Shown here one piece after another: positions 50,196-60,875 of a stretch of DNA of 64,000 bases (positions are counted from its first letter, which is position 1; each line of letters begins with the position of its first letter). This DNA is from Calamus simplicifolius (lineage: Eukaryota; Streptophyta; Magnoliopsida; Arecales; Arecaceae): positions 452,464 to 516,463 of the forward strand of contig UESW01005082.1 in the NCBI GenBank assembly GCA_900491605.1, read 5' to 3'. The notes below the pieces were generated by a model. The model was given only the letters and a program-made list of their open reading frames with translations. It did no database searches and was not told where the DNA came from. The translations under genes and the position numbers were made by a program.

Positions 50196-50900
50196 TTAAA
50201 GAATCAGCAAGCTACTGATAGTACCGTCGTAGGGGTCCAGCTGGGGAAGACGGAATCGAGGCAGAATCGGCTCCTCCATGATGCGGTGGGAGAGCGGAGG
50301 ACGATGGTCGAACTCTTTCTCCTGATGATTTATTTTCCTGGTGAGCTCATCTAGCCGCCGGTTGTACTCCTCCAGGCGTTCCTCCGTCTGGCGGCTGATT
50401 GTCAGGGCCCTCCGATGGCTCGGAGGAGGAAGAAGAAGAGGAGAAAGAAGATGGAGACGGGAGTCTAGACTTCCGCCTGGGCTCCTCCTGATGACGAGGC
50501 TCGGGAGGAAACTTGCTGGGGCCATGGTCGGGGAACCGCGGCCGCTTGGGGGGCTCACAGCGGGGCTTCCTAGGGGAAGCCGGGCGTCGGCCGATCTCGC
50601 GTCGACCAGTCTCTCGCCGAGGAGAGCCTCCCCTCGCCGACTGCTGACTGGCGGAGGGAGCAGTTTGGTGCTGAGTGGCCACGGACTGTTGCTGTTGGAG
50701 CCCGTAGATCATGGCGGTGAGGGCTTGGACCTGTTGGGAAAGGGTCGCCAGATGCTCCGCTGTTTGGTCAGAGGCGTCCGGCGGCGGGCAGGTGACCGGA
50801 GGGTCAGCTGTAAGAGGATTGGCCTCCTACTGCCTAACTGGCGGGGGAAGCCCCGCCGGGCAGCTGATAGAGGCGTCCTAGGCTCGAGTCACCACCATGG
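50196..50900 (-). pseudogene. Gypsy-3 gag, N-terminal half
   Basis: Starts at the ATG near 50899 (MVVTRA, then a stop), as in Gypsy-4. Segments 50712-50347 (Arg/Pro/Ser-rich) and 50558-50196 lie in different frames. The latter contains RQTEERLEEYNRRLDELTRK and PRFRLPQLDPYDGT, after which homology stops at about 50222 and TTTAATAAAG follows. The capsid domain is therefore cut at its first motif. Confidence 0.85.
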
Positions 50901-50980
50901 CTTCTAGAAGAGAAGAGGGGGGGGGGAAGATCGAATCTTTTGAGGTGCAGCACAGGGATAATATTCGCTATCCCTTTTCC

Positions 50981-50998
50981 CCCCTACCTGGCGTGCCA
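50981..50998 (-). other. Gypsy-3 primer-binding site
   Basis: Minus strand TGGCACGCCAGGTAGGGG, a variant of the Gypsy-2/4 site. Confidence 0.75.
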
Positions 50999-51001
50999 AT
51001 C

Positions 51002-52440
51002 TGATGACGCCAGGTCACCGATCCTGGACGTCGGGAATGAAGTGCTTCTCGAATCCTCGCTTCACTGGGTTGCCTGCAAAGAAGTCCCAAGACCGGAGGG
51101 GATCCTCCGGTGAGACCCTCCGACGCCCAAGTCAGCAATCGAGGTCATAGCAGAGAAGGAGCTCGAGAGAGCTCTTGGAAAAGGGAGAGATCTGAGAAGG
51201 ACCGGAATTTTCCTCTGAGTATTAGGGTATCAAGTGTGTAAACTTGTGTTACCTGGTTCTCAAAGTGATTTACCCTTTTATAGGGGTTGACGCTGGCACG
51301 ATCTCGTGGGTTTTCATGAAGTCAGGATGTCTGCTAAGCCCTTGCGTGAATCCGGGCTGGTTGGTGGGCTATGTCCCATCAGTTGTTGGGTAGGTGGGTC
51401 CTGTCCCATCACCAGCGTGGCCAGTGGGTTGTTGGATCTAGTGCTGTCAGGCGGCGCGCGTCAGAGAGGTGGTGCCCTAAACTGATAGGGCTATGCTGGG
51501 GCTGATCTGGCGGGAACTGGGAAATCCCGAGTTATCGGGGCCGAGCCGGGTCGACCTGAGATGGTTGGGGCCAATCCCGCTGGCAAGGCAGTGCCAGGGC
51601 GGGGCCGAATCGATGGACTTGGAGGCGTCGGGGCCGAGTCGGGCCGGCTGGGGATGGCCTTGGCCTACTCGGCGGAACTGGAGACGCCGGGGCCATCGGG
51701 CCGGCCGGGGATGGCCTTGGCCGACTCGGCGGAACTGGAGACGGCGGGGCCGAGTCGGGCCGGCTGGGGATGGCCTTGGCCGACTCGGCGGAACTGGAGA
51801 TGCTGGGGCCGAGTCGGGCCTGCCGGGGATGGCCTTGGCCGACTCGGCGGAACTGGAGACGTCGGGGCCGAGTCGGGCCTGCTGGGGATGGCCTTGGCCG
51901 ACTCGGCGGAACTGGAGACGCCGGGGCCGAGAAGGGCCGACAAGGAAGTGTCGGGGCCGCCTGGCTTGAAGGTGTCGGCCTTTGGGGCCGTCGGTCTTGG
52001 AGGTGTCGGCCTTTGGGGCCGTCGGTCTTGGAGCCGTCGGTCATGGAGCCATTGGCCTTGGAGCCGTCGGCTTTGGAGCTGTCGGCCTTTGGGGCCATCG
52101 GTCTTGGAGGTATTGGCCTTTGGGGCCGTCGATCTTGGAGCTGTCGGCCATGGAGCTCTTGGCCTTGGAGCTGTCGGCCATGGAGGTGTCGGCCTTGGAG
52201 GTGTCGGCCTCTGGGGCCATCGGTCTTGAAGGTGTCGGCCTTTTGGGCCGTCGGTCTTGGAGCCGTCAGCCTTGGAGGTGCCGTCCTTGGAGGTGCCGGC
52301 CTTTGGGACCGTCGGCCTTGGAGCCGTCGGTCATGGAGGTGCCGTCCTTGGAGGTGCCGAGTGGGGTGAGGCCGATTGCTGAGGCCGAGGTGGGCCGTTC
52401 AAAAAGTTTTTATTCTCCATGGGGTCAACTGGCCCCGTCA
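51002..52440 (-). repeat. Gypsy-3 5' LTR
   Basis: 1,439 bp; minus strand TGACGGGGCCAGTTGACCCC... to ...GGCGTCATCA. TATA box CTATAAAAGG at about 51276-51286 (minus). Minisatellites at about 51600-51960 (about 58 bp unit) and 51960-52360 (GTCGGCCTTGGAGCTGTC-type units). Confidence 0.88.
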
Positions 52441-52948
52441 GAAAACAAAATCAATAACGTAATAAAAATTTAAGTTTTCATTTAACATCCATCATAAGCA
52501 AACTTTATTACATAATAATTTTTAAAAATATTTTTTAAATATTTTGAAGAAATTTAAATCTTATTTTATAATAATTATTTAAATATAAAAAACCTGAAAC
52601 GTATGCTTTGGGCCTGTTTTTCCTATGTTCCTTAAATTATTTCAGGTTCATAAATGTGGAACCGAATTATTTATTATTCTCTGGATGGTGTCCCTTTATT
52701 GTTTATTAAGTCTGTTGGAAAAGTCCTGTGCACCAAAAATTATTTATTAATCTTTGAATGCTATCCCTTTATTGTTTATTAAGTCTGTTGAAAAAGTTTT
52801 TGTGCCCTTTGTGCATTGCACATAGACTTTCCGAAGTCTGTTAATTGCACGGCCACTATTATGGGTCATGGCCCATGATGTTAGGGGACCCAACATGGCT
52901 CACAGGCCCATAATCCTTTTGGACTGGATCATGCCTTGTCAGCTCGCT
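52441..52948. other. AT-rich intergenic DNA with a duplicated segment
   Basis: Between about 52665 and 52810 a stretch of about 73 bp occurs twice in tandem, diverged (TCCCTTTATTGTTTATTAAG in both). No gene recognised. Confidence 0.6.
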
Positions 52949-53428
52949 TAGGGGTGTAACTGAGTCGAGACAACTTATAGTAACTTAAAATCAACTCAAA
53001 AAATACTCAAAATCAACTCACTGCTTATCAAGTCGAACTCGAGCTCGAGCTTCTTGAGTATATTATTAGTCGAGTTTGAGTATTTTAATACTCAGTTCGA
53101 AAAGCTCGCTAGCTTAATCAAGCTTGCCTAAGTTTACCATTTTATCCTTATAATTATACATTTTATAATATTATCCTAACTAAATAAAACTCCTTTAAAT
53201 TTTTAGTTAAGAACATATTTTATGTTAATTTAAAATTTATTTTTTTAATGTTTATATAAAAATTTGAGTCGAGTTGAGTCGAACTTGAGTATTTCATCGA
53301 GCTCGAGTACGAGCTCTAAATAAACAACTCGATCAAGCTCAAGTCGAGTTTTGAACTTCATATTTTAGATTCGAGTTGAGCTTAAGTTTGGCATTGTGTC
53401 GACTTAGCTTGGCTCGATTACACCCCTA
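52949..53428. mobile_element. hAT-like MITE (TAGGGGTGTAA termini)
   Basis: 480 bp with terminal inverted repeats TAGGGGTGTAA...TTACACCCCTA and an interior rich in GAGCTCGAGCT/ACTCGA, a common plant non-autonomous type. Flanking octamers AGCTCGCT and AACTCGAT match at 6 of 8 bases, fitting an aged 8-bp target duplication of hAT elements. No coding capacity. Confidence 0.75.
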
Positions 53429-53436
53429 AACTCGAT

Positions 53437-54524
53437 GTATAATTTTTTTAGTTTTTAAATATCATGGCATTTCATGTTTTTTTATATGTTTAATTTTTTA
53501 TTCATGCCATGATGGGAGTGCCAGGAGTTTTGCCAAGGTTGCGTGCCCAATTGGTACTAGCTCATGGGTTGGCATGCCATGAACCATCATGCTAATGGAA
53601 TGCTAATACAGAAAAAGACTTGCTGCATTACCCTTCGATATAGTAAGGGTGCCCTTCGATATAGTAAGAGTGCACTGATCGCACAGATTGATCGTCTGCA
53701 CATATTGATTAAATAAAACTAGGTCATCGTACATGTATCGACATACATAAACGATCAATTCGTATGATTAATGCATGCTTGCTGCATTAAAGAACGGTAC
53801 AGCAAAAGACTTTTTTATGCTAATACTATCTACGGGCTAGTAGGTCTTGACCTAATATGGCATGAAGGATCGTGCCGTACCTACCACAGCTTGCATTATA
53901 CTGGGGCCAGGCCATTCCATGTGCCACCCTACTCACTGGAGGTAGTGTACGAAGACTTTTTTCTTGTTTTTCATCTCAATAAATAATGCTGAGTCTCATC
54001 ATTTTTAATTATTACCGGAAAGTAGAAAAATTTCAGCGAGAAATTTCATATAAAAATAAGACAGCAATTAATTTTTAATATCTTTTTATTTATCTGATCT
54101 CTGAAAAATATTTAATAAATGAGAATAAAATTTATGTTTTTTTACCATTTTATTATAGGCAATGCTTTTAAAATAACATATAAAAAATTTAAAAAAATAT
54201 TATTTTCTCTCATGCTTTGGTTCTTACTTTTTATTTACATTTTCGTTTTAACGAAAATAGTAAAAATATCTTTAAAAACTATGTCAAATTTTTAATTATT
54301 TTGATATCATAGCAAATATCTGCCAAGGCTGCTGCAACCTCCGCTAAGTTTGCAGATTGATGATGCTGGAAAGAACAATCACCGCCCCGTTGCCTGTGCT
54401 TTGCTGGCCTGTTGCCCCAACTTGGAGCGGCGATGGTCCAGCTCCCCTACAAATCTACAGCCCTTGTCACCCGGGTATTTGGTGTTCTTGCAGCAGTGCA
54501 GTACTTATCGATGCTGCAGAGCTA
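53437..54524. other. intergenic DNA
   Basis: No gene recognised. A short tandem duplication CCCTTCGATATAGTAAG(A/G)GTG lies at about 53630-53675. Small ORFs (53771-53986, 54350-54613) have no recognisable content. Confidence 0.5.
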
Positions 54525-54533
54525 TTAGAATAG

Positions 54534-55275
54534 GAGCTGTTTTTAAAAAAATCGGTATCCTTTTACACCAGTTTAACAATCACAGTGCGAAAGAAAAAGG
54601 TTTTATAAAATGATATTAAAAATAAAAAATATTATTTTAAATAATATTTGACACCGGTTTAACAATCACAGTAAAAAAAAAGGTTTTATAAAAATAATAT
54701 TAAAAATAAAAAATATTATTTTAAATGATATTTTTTATTCTATTTTTATCATCATGCCAGCGCTGAAAAGTGCCAACAAAGATAAAGAGAATTCAACATA
54801 AAAGTGCCACTCTCTCTTTTCAGCAAGCGCCACAACGAGTTTATCATCCATTTTCATTTTCTTTGAACCAACGTATACTATTAAAAATCACTATCTTTTA
54901 CTCTTTTAAAAAAAATTAAATGAAGGAACATAGCCATTATTTGACATATCACGTAGGATGGATCATCCACTCCGTCGAAGTTTTAGGAGCAGGCTGAGGC
55001 TTAAAAGCGTAAAAATAGACACATGATGTGGCACTTTTTAGATTTGAAATGCCGGATCCTTCGCGTCTTCGCTGGCGCTTTGCAGCGAAGATATGGTATT
55101 TGAAGAAGGGATAAAAAATATTATTTTAAATGATGTTTTCAGTTTAACTTCACTTTCGTAAAAACTTTTTCATTTTTACTTTAACATCACTTCACGCTGT
55201 AGTTGTTAAATCGGTGTCAAAAGACTTGAAAAATAAGCGTTTTCATTTTAACACCACTTCCACAAAAATAGCTCG
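54534..55275. mobile_element. Mutator-like MITE with long degenerate inverted repeats
   Basis: Ends GAGCTGTTTTT and AAAAATAGCTCG. Inverted similarity extends inward (ACACCAGTTTAACAATCACA on the left against ACACCGATTTAACAACTACA on the right, read inverted). Flanks TTAGAATAG (54525-54533) and TTAAAATAG (55276-55284) match at 8 of 9, fitting a 9-bp duplication. A tandem duplication of about 110 bp lies at 54560-54735. No ORF. Confidence 0.6.
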
Positions 55276-55284
55276 TTAAAATAG

Positions 55285-56039
55285 CCACCAATCAGCTGAT
55301 TAGACGTCCAAAACTATAAAATATGAGAGTTTTGCCTTTAAGCCCAGAAAAATGAGTTCCAGGAAAAGAATATTTTATCTTGTTTCCCTGAAACTCGTCT
55401 TAAAGAAAAAAATCAGATTTTGGGAATACCTGTTTATTTTGATCTACCTACCTTCGCAAATAGATGGCTTGCATAGACTATTGCAGAACCCGCCAGAAAC
55501 AAAGAAACTACTACCGATCTAATCATTTTCATTGTTCATTTTGTTCGTTTTATAACAAAGAAACTACTACCAATCTAAACATTTTCTTTGTTCATTTGCT
55601 CATTAACAAGTATGGATTTCTATTTAAATGCCAAATTTTATAAAGAAATTATACCCCACTCTATGTACACTGGCTTGAAGAAGAATACTACGTTACTTTT
55701 CTTTTCTTGTTTGTTTCTATCATGATGACCAATAACAATCTCCATAAATGTGTCTATTTAAATTAAATGTTAGATCAGGCAAGAATTGTCATACCACTTG
55801 GTTTAACATGCATACTTACTTTGAGGAGATGCATTCAAACAAAAACAAATAAAATATATCTATAAAGATAGAACTCTTTGTTGAACAGCCAGTGATCTTA
55901 CCTTCCAGCTCCCGTCGCTACTTCTTGATTTTTGTTTCAGTTTCATTATGTGAACCATAAGTTACATTAAAAAAAAAAAAAAACATTATGCAACCATCAG
56001 CACAAGCCAGCATGTCATGGGCATCTCATAGATTGATTT
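55285..56039. other. AT-rich intergenic DNA
   Basis: No gene or clear repeat, apart from a short repeated phrase (ACAAAGAAACTACTACC) near 55500 and 55555. Confidence 0.5.
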
Positions 56040-57847
56040 TGATGGGAGTTGACCCCATGAAAAACGAAATTTTTGGACGGCCCCAAAGGCCCAGACTCTG
56101 ACGCCAGCTCCAGCGACGGCCCCAAAGACCCAAACTCTAACTCCAGCGATGGACTCAGCGTCAGCTCCGACACGTCAAAGGCCGGCACCCGCCAAAGGCC
56201 GGCCTCTCCAAGCTGGCCGGCCCCGGCACATTGCTGGCCGGCCACGGCGTCTCCAAGCTAGCCGGCCCCGGCGTCTCCATGCCAGGCGGCCCTTACTTCT
56301 CCAGGCAACTTAGCCACGGCCTCTCCAAGCTGGCCGGCCCCGGCACATTGCTGGCCGGCCACAGCATTTCAAAGCTAGCCGGCCCCGGCGTCTCCACGCC
56401 AGGCAGCCCTTACTTCTCCAGGCAACTCGGCACCGACGTCTCCTATCCCGCCGAGTCGGCCAAGGCCATCCCAGGCCAGCCCGACTCGGCCCAGGCGTCT
56501 CCTGTCCCGTCGAGTCGGCCAAGGCCATCCCAGGCCGGCCCGACTCGGCCCCGGCGTCTCCTGTCCCGACGAGTCGGCTAAGGCCATCCCAGGCCGGCCC
56601 GACTCGGCCCCGGCGTCTCCTGTCCCGCCGAATCGGCCAAGGCCATCCCAGGCCGGCCCGACTCGGCCCCGGCGTCTCCTGTCCCGCCGAGTCGGCCAAG
56701 GCCATCCCAGGCCGGCCCGACTCGGCCCCGACGTCTCCTGTCCCGCCGAGTCGGCCAAGGCCATCCCAGGCCGGCCCGACTCGGCCCCGGCGTCTCCTGT
56801 CCCGCCGAGTCGGCCAAGGCCATCCCAGGCCGGCCCGACTCGGCCCCGGCGTCTCCTGTCCCACCGAGTCGGCCAAGGCCATCCCAGGCCGGCCTGACTC
56901 GGCCCCGGCGTCTCCTGTCCCGCCGAGTCGGCCAAGGCCATCCCAGGCCGGCCCGACTCGGCCCCGGCGTCTCCTGTCCCGCCGAGTCGGCCAAAGCCAT
57001 CCCAGGCCGGCCCGACTCGGCCCCGGCGACTTCCGTCCCGCCGAGTCGGCCAATGCCATCCCAGGCCGGCCCGACTCGGCCCCGGCGACTCCCGTCCCGC
57101 CGAGTCGGCCAAGGCCGTCCCCGGCCGACCCAACTCGGCCCCGGCGACTCCTGTCCTGCCGAGTCGGCCAAGGCCGTCCCGGCCGGCCCGACTTGGCCTC
57201 GGCGTCTCCTGTCCTGCCGAGTCGGCCAGGGCCATCCCCCGGCCAACCCAACTCGGACCCGTCGTCTCCAGACCCGCCGGTTCGGCCCCACCCCGGCACT
57301 ACCTCGCCGGCGAGATAAGCCCCAGCCATCTCAGGACGACCCAGCTCGGCCCCAACAAGACGGGACCCCCGGTTCCCGCCAGATCAGCCCTAGCGATTCG
57401 AAAATCCGTTCCTCTGACGCGCGCCGCCCGACAGCGCCTGACACGCGCCACCCGACAGCACCGACGCGCGCCGCTGCACCAACATGCGCCGCCCGATAGC
57501 GCCAGATCCGACAATTCAACGGCCCCGCCGGCTGATGAGACGCAGACCCACGTGATCATGCCAGCGTCAACCCCTATAAAAGGGTAAATTACATCAAAAA
57601 TCGGGTACACACATCTTTACGCACTCGATGCCCTAACTCTCGGAGGAACTACCTGATCCTTCTGAGACCTCTCCCTCCTCAAGAGCTCTCTCGAGCTCCT
57701 TCTCTGCTGTGACCTCTGTCACTAACTTGGGCATCGGAGGGTCCCACCGAAGAACCCTCTCCGGTCTTGGGACTTCTTTGCAGGCGATCCGGCGAAGAAG
57801 AAGAACCTCCGTTCCCGGCGTCCAGGAGGGGTGATCGAGCGCCATCA
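56040..57847 (+). repeat. Gypsy-4 5' LTR
   Basis: 1,808 bp, TGATGGGAGTTGACCCCATG... to ...GAGCGCCATCA, followed by the primer site. TATA box CTATAAAAGG at 57574-57583, then a leader with the CTCTCGAGCTCCTTCTCTGC segment shared with Gypsy-3. Confidence 0.88.
56440..57250. repeat. 60-bp minisatellite in Gypsy-4 LTR
   Basis: About 13 units of about 60 bp (GACTCGGCCCCGGCGTCTCC, GCCGAGTCGGCCAAGGCCAT). The same unit, inverted, is in the Gypsy-3 LTR. Because the period is divisible by three and lacks stops, minus-strand frames of 237-339 codons appear; they are not genes. Confidence 0.93.
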
Positions 57848-57850
57848 GAT

Positions 57851-57868
57851 TGGCGCGCCAGGAAGGGG
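57851..57868 (+). other. Gypsy-4 primer-binding site
   Basis: TGGCGCGCCAGGAAGGGG, three bases after the LTR; identical to Gypsy-2. Confidence 0.87.
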
Positions 57869-57937
57869 GGCGCTGAGAAAAAGTAGCGAACAATTCCCGG
57901 AGCTACATCTGTCGTCCCCTCTTTTCTCCCAGAAGCC

Positions 57938-58426
57938 ATGGTAGTGACGCGAGCTCGGGATGCCTCTGTCAGCTGTCCGGCTGGGCTCATCTCGCCAGCT
58001 GGACAGCAGGAGGCCAATCCCCCTGCTACCAGCCTTCCTGTTGCCAGCCCGCTGCCGGACGCCGCTGTCCAGACGGCGGAGCAGCTGGCAACCCTCTCCC
58101 AGCAAGTTCAGAACCTCACTGCCATGGTCCACGGACTCCAGCAGCAGCAGTCCGTGGCCACTCAGCACCAGACTGCTCCTCCCACCAGCCAGATGTCGGC
58201 GAGGGGAGGCCCCCCCGGCGAGGGACCGACCGACGTCAAGCTTCCCCCAGGAAGCCTCGCCGCGAGCCCTCCAAGCGGCCACGGTCCTCTGACCGCGGCC
58301 TCAACAAATTTCCTCCCAAGCCGCATCATCACGAGGAATCCAAGCGGAAGTCCCGACTTCCGTCTCCATCTCCGTCCGCCTCCTCTTCTTCTTCTTCCTC
58401 CGAGCCACCTCGGAGGGCCCCGATGA
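57938..58426 (+). CDS. Gypsy-4 gag N-terminus
   Basis: ATG at 57938 (MVVTRARDASVSCPAGLISP). Contains the short helix QQVQNLTAMVHGLQQQQSVA shared with other gags here. A frame change near 58200-58230 makes the last third spurious; the real sequence continues in the frame of the next segment. Confidence 0.8.
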   Translation: MVVTRARDASVSCPAGLISPAGQQEANPPATSLPVASPLPDAAVQTAEQLATLSQQVQNLTAMVHGLQQQQSVATQHQTAPPTSQMSARGGPPGEGPTDVKLPPGSLAASPPSGHGPLTAASTNFLPSRIITRNPSGSPDFRLHLRPPPLLLLPPSHLGGPR

Positions 58427-58725
58427 TCAACCGCCAGGCAGAGGAACGCCTGGAGGAGTACAACCGGCGTCTCGACGAGCTCGCCAGGAAGATAAACCAC
58501 CAGCCGGAGGAAGAGTTTGACACTCGTCCTCCCTACACTCGCCGCATCCTGGAGGAACCAGTTCCCTCCAGGTTTCGCTTCCCCCAAGTGGACCCGTACG
58601 ACGGTACGACCGACCCTCTCGACCACCTCGAGAGCTACAAGGCCATGATGCAGGTCCAGGGCGCCTCAGACGCCCTTCTCTGCAAGGCCTTCCCTGCAAC
58701 CCTGCGGAAAGCCGCCCGCGCGTGA
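58423..58725 (+). CDS. Gypsy-4 gag coiled coil and capsid start
   Basis: AEERLEEYNRRLDELARKIN, then SRFRFPQVDPYDGTTDPLDH and GASDALLCKAFPATLRKAAR. TGA at 58723-58725 ends the frame; gag resumes in another frame by 58740. Confidence 0.85.
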   Translation: MINRQAEERLEEYNRRLDELARKINHQPEEEFDTRPPYTRRILEEPVPSRFRFPQVDPYDGTTDPLDHLESYKAMMQVQGASDALLCKAFPATLRKAARA

Positions 58726-58874
58726 CATTCACGCCTATCTCCCCACAGCATAGACTCCTTCCGGAAGCTGGAGAGGGCGTTCCTGGCCCACTTTGACGCC
58801 TGCCACCGGATCCCAAGGGTGGCGGACAGTCTCTCTCCGTCCGCCAGAAGGAAGGAGAGTCCCTGCGGGACTTT

Positions 58875-59744
58875 GTGTCCCGATTCAAAACCGCCGCCCT
58901 CGAGGTCTACCATCTCGATGATGCGGTGGCCACCCTGGCGCTGAAGCGGGGACTTCTTCCGTTCCGCTTCACCTTCTTCCTGGACAAGAAGCCCCCGAGC
59001 TCCTACTCCGACCTCCTCCTCCGGGCCCAGAAGTACATCCGGGTAGATGAAGCCGACCTCACCCTCCGGGAGTCTTCGAAAGGCTCTAGTCACAAATCCG
59101 CTCGCCCTGAGCCGAGCGGACCTCCTCGCCATCGCCGATCCGAACCCCCTCGCTGGTCCGACAACCAGCGCTGGAGCCCTGTCCCCGACGAGGGTAAGCT
59201 CACCCCTCTCCTTGCCCCTCGATCCCACATCCTGATGGAGATCGAGGGCGAGCCCTACCTTCAACGTCCTCCCCCAATGAAGAAGGGTATGTCCTGCGAC
59301 AGAAGCCGCTACTGTCGATTCCACCGGGACTACGGCCACGATACCGACAACTGCTACAGTTTGAAACGGGCTATCGAGGAGCTCATCCAACGGGGCTACC
59401 TTGGCAAGTACGTGCTGAAGACGCCGCAGCCGCTGCCAGCCATCATGGGGCCTCCACCAGCTCAAGCCGTCGTCGACAATACCCCCACGGAGCGGACCGT
59501 CGGGATGGTGTCCTGGGGGTCAGCCTCTGCATTCAAGCGACAAAGGGGGGAGGATGCTCCAAATAATGTAATGCCCCGGGAGGAGACTGCTGTAACGGAA
59601 AATGTAAACAATGAAGGCGTAGTCGTCGCCATGACGATCGCTAAACACCCTATAAAAAGGATTTTAGTTGATAGTGGCAGCTCAGCTGACATCCTTACTT
59701 ATGACGCCTTTGTTCGAATGGGTTTATCTGTTGACTCCCTTTAG
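58875..59744 (+). CDS. Gypsy-4 gag C-terminus and protease
   Basis: Capsid end (VSRFKTAALEVYHLDDAVAT), RNA-binding zinc region YCRFHRDYGHDTDNCYSL, then protease active site RILVDSGSSADILTYD. TAG at 59742-59744 lies inside the protease; the same frame continues after it. Confidence 0.88.
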   Translation: MSRFKTAALEVYHLDDAVATLALKRGLLPFRFTFFLDKKPPSSYSDLLLRAQKYIRVDEADLTLRESSKGSSHKSARPEPSGPPRHRRSEPPRWSDNQRWSPVPDEGKLTPLLAPRSHILMEIEGEPYLQRPPPMKKGMSCDRSRYCRFHRDYGHDTDNCYSLKRAIEELIQRGYLGKYVLKTPQPLPAIMGPPPAQAVVDNTPTERTVGMVSWGSASAFKRQRGEDAPNNVMPREETAVTENVNNEGVVVAMTIAKHPIKRILVDSGSSADILTYDAFVRMGLSVDSL

Positions 59745-59747
59745 CCC

Positions 59748-60413
59748 GTGGCGACCCCGCTAGTTGGATTCACCGGAGATTCTGTGAGGGTCGAGGGCGA
59801 AATATCCTTGCCCGTGACGGCCGGAACCCCGCCATGCCAAAGCACCGTGATCATGAAATTCTTGGTTGTGAGGGTCCCTTTGGCATACAACGTCATCCTT
59901 GGGCGTCCCGGCCTGAATCTTTTGGATGTAGTTATCTCCACCCGACGTCTATTGGTGCAGTTCCCCACCAGCGAGGGAGTTGAAGAAATGCGCGGGGAGG
60001 TAAGCCCGGTCTTACCTTGCTATCATGCGGCGTCGAGCCCTCTGGAGGCCGACCCAGCCCTGGAGGCGTCTGACCCTAGAGATTCCGCCAAAGGAGGGGA
60101 GCCCGCCGAGCACCTCCTGACTTTCCCTCTCAGCGATGACCCAGCTAGGACCGTCCGTGTGGGTGGACTCCTTCCCTTGGAGGACCGGGAGCGCCTCTTA
60201 GCTTTCCTATGGGCTAACTCAGACGTATTCGCCTGGTCAGCGTCCGACATGCCCGATATTTCTCCGGAAGTCATCACCCACAAACTTAACATCGACCCGC
60301 ACCACCGTCCAATCCGCCAAAAGAAGAGGAGCTTTGCCCCCGACCGACAAAGGTCTATTGATGAAGAAGTCCACAAGTTGATCAGTGCCGGCCATATCCG
60401 GGAGGCGCACTAA
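59748..60413 (+). CDS. Gypsy-4 protease end, linker and RT start
   Basis: VPLAYNVILGRPGLNLLDVV, then KKRSFAPDRQRSIDEEVHKL and AGHIREAH, stopped by TAA at 60411-60413 where Gypsy-2 reads through. Confidence 0.88.
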   Translation: MATPLVGFTGDSVRVEGEISLPVTAGTPPCQSTVIMKFLVVRVPLAYNVILGRPGLNLLDVVISTRRLLVQFPTSEGVEEMRGEVSPVLPCYHAASSPLEADPALEASDPRDSAKGGEPAEHLLTFPLSDDPARTVRVGGLLPLEDRERLLAFLWANSDVFAWSASDMPDISPEVITHKLNIDPHHRPIRQKKRSFAPDRQRSIDEEVHKLISAGHIREAH

Positions 60414-60875
60414 CCTAGCTGGCTGGCCAACGTAGTCATGGTGCGCAAGGCAAACGAGAGCTAGAGGATATGCATAGACTTCACTGACCTCAACAAGGCA
60501 TGCCCAAAGGACAGCTTCCCCTTGCCAAGAATTGACCAGCTGGTCGATTCCACCTCTGGTCACGAGCTTCTCAGCTTCATGGACGCCTTCTAAGGATACA
60601 ACCAGAAAAGGATGGACCCCAGCGACGAGGAGCACACCTCCTTCGTGATAGAGAAAGGCATTTACTGTTACAAGGTGATGCCTTTCGGCCTCAAGAATGC
60701 AGGAGCGACCTATCAGCGGCTGATGAACAAGGTGTTCCATGACCAACTCGGCCGGAACATGAAAGTCTACATGGACGACATGCTGACGAAGAGCGCCCAA
60801 GCCGCCGATCACATCTCTGACCTGGAAGAAACTTTTAACAACCTCCGTCGCTTCCAAGTCAAGCTGAACCCTAAG
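60414..60875 (+). pseudogene. Gypsy-4 RT, with stops, truncated by Gypsy-6
   Basis: Same frame as the preceding segment. In-frame stops at 60462-60464 and 60591-60593. Still readable: ICIDFTDLNKACPKDSFPLP, MPFGLKNAGATYQRLMNKVF and YMDDML (Met in place of the usual Val). Homology ends at KLNP near 60872, where TGTAACATCC starts the Gypsy-6 LTR. Confidence 0.9.

Larger units (their letters stand above)
49071..52440 (-). mobile_element. Gypsy-3: gag-deleted non-autonomous gypsy derivative
   Basis: Minus strand: 5' LTR 52440-51002, primer site, gag N-terminal half, then direct passage into a 3' untranslated region with a 24-bp minisatellite, purine tract (49362-49378) and a 291-bp 3' LTR. All of the rest of gag and all of pol are gone. 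Flanks GGAAA (left) and GAAAA (right) may be a mutated TSD. Related to Gypsy-4 by LTR ends, minisatellite and gag. Confidence 0.88.
56040..60875 (+). mobile_element. Gypsy-4: Ty3/gypsy Tat-type element, cut in RT by Gypsy-6
   Basis: LTR, primer site, gag, protease and half of RT on the plus strand; the rest lies beyond the Gypsy-6 insertion, outside the window. GC-rich third positions. Gag and RT resemble Gypsy-2 closely, but LTRs belong with Gypsy-3 and the solo LTR. Confidence 0.9.

Noticed and set aside
52949..53428. A regulatory island of GAGCTCGAG palindromes
   Set aside because: Explained by the interior of a common hAT-like MITE with matching inverted ends.
56310..57329. Minus-strand ORFs of 237-339 codons
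   Set aside because: They run through the 60-bp LTR minisatellite; several frames are open at once and the protein is just the repeated unit.
58162..59465. Minus-strand ORFs of 150-276 codons across Gypsy-4 gag
   Set aside because: Opposite-strand shadows caused by high GC at third positions.
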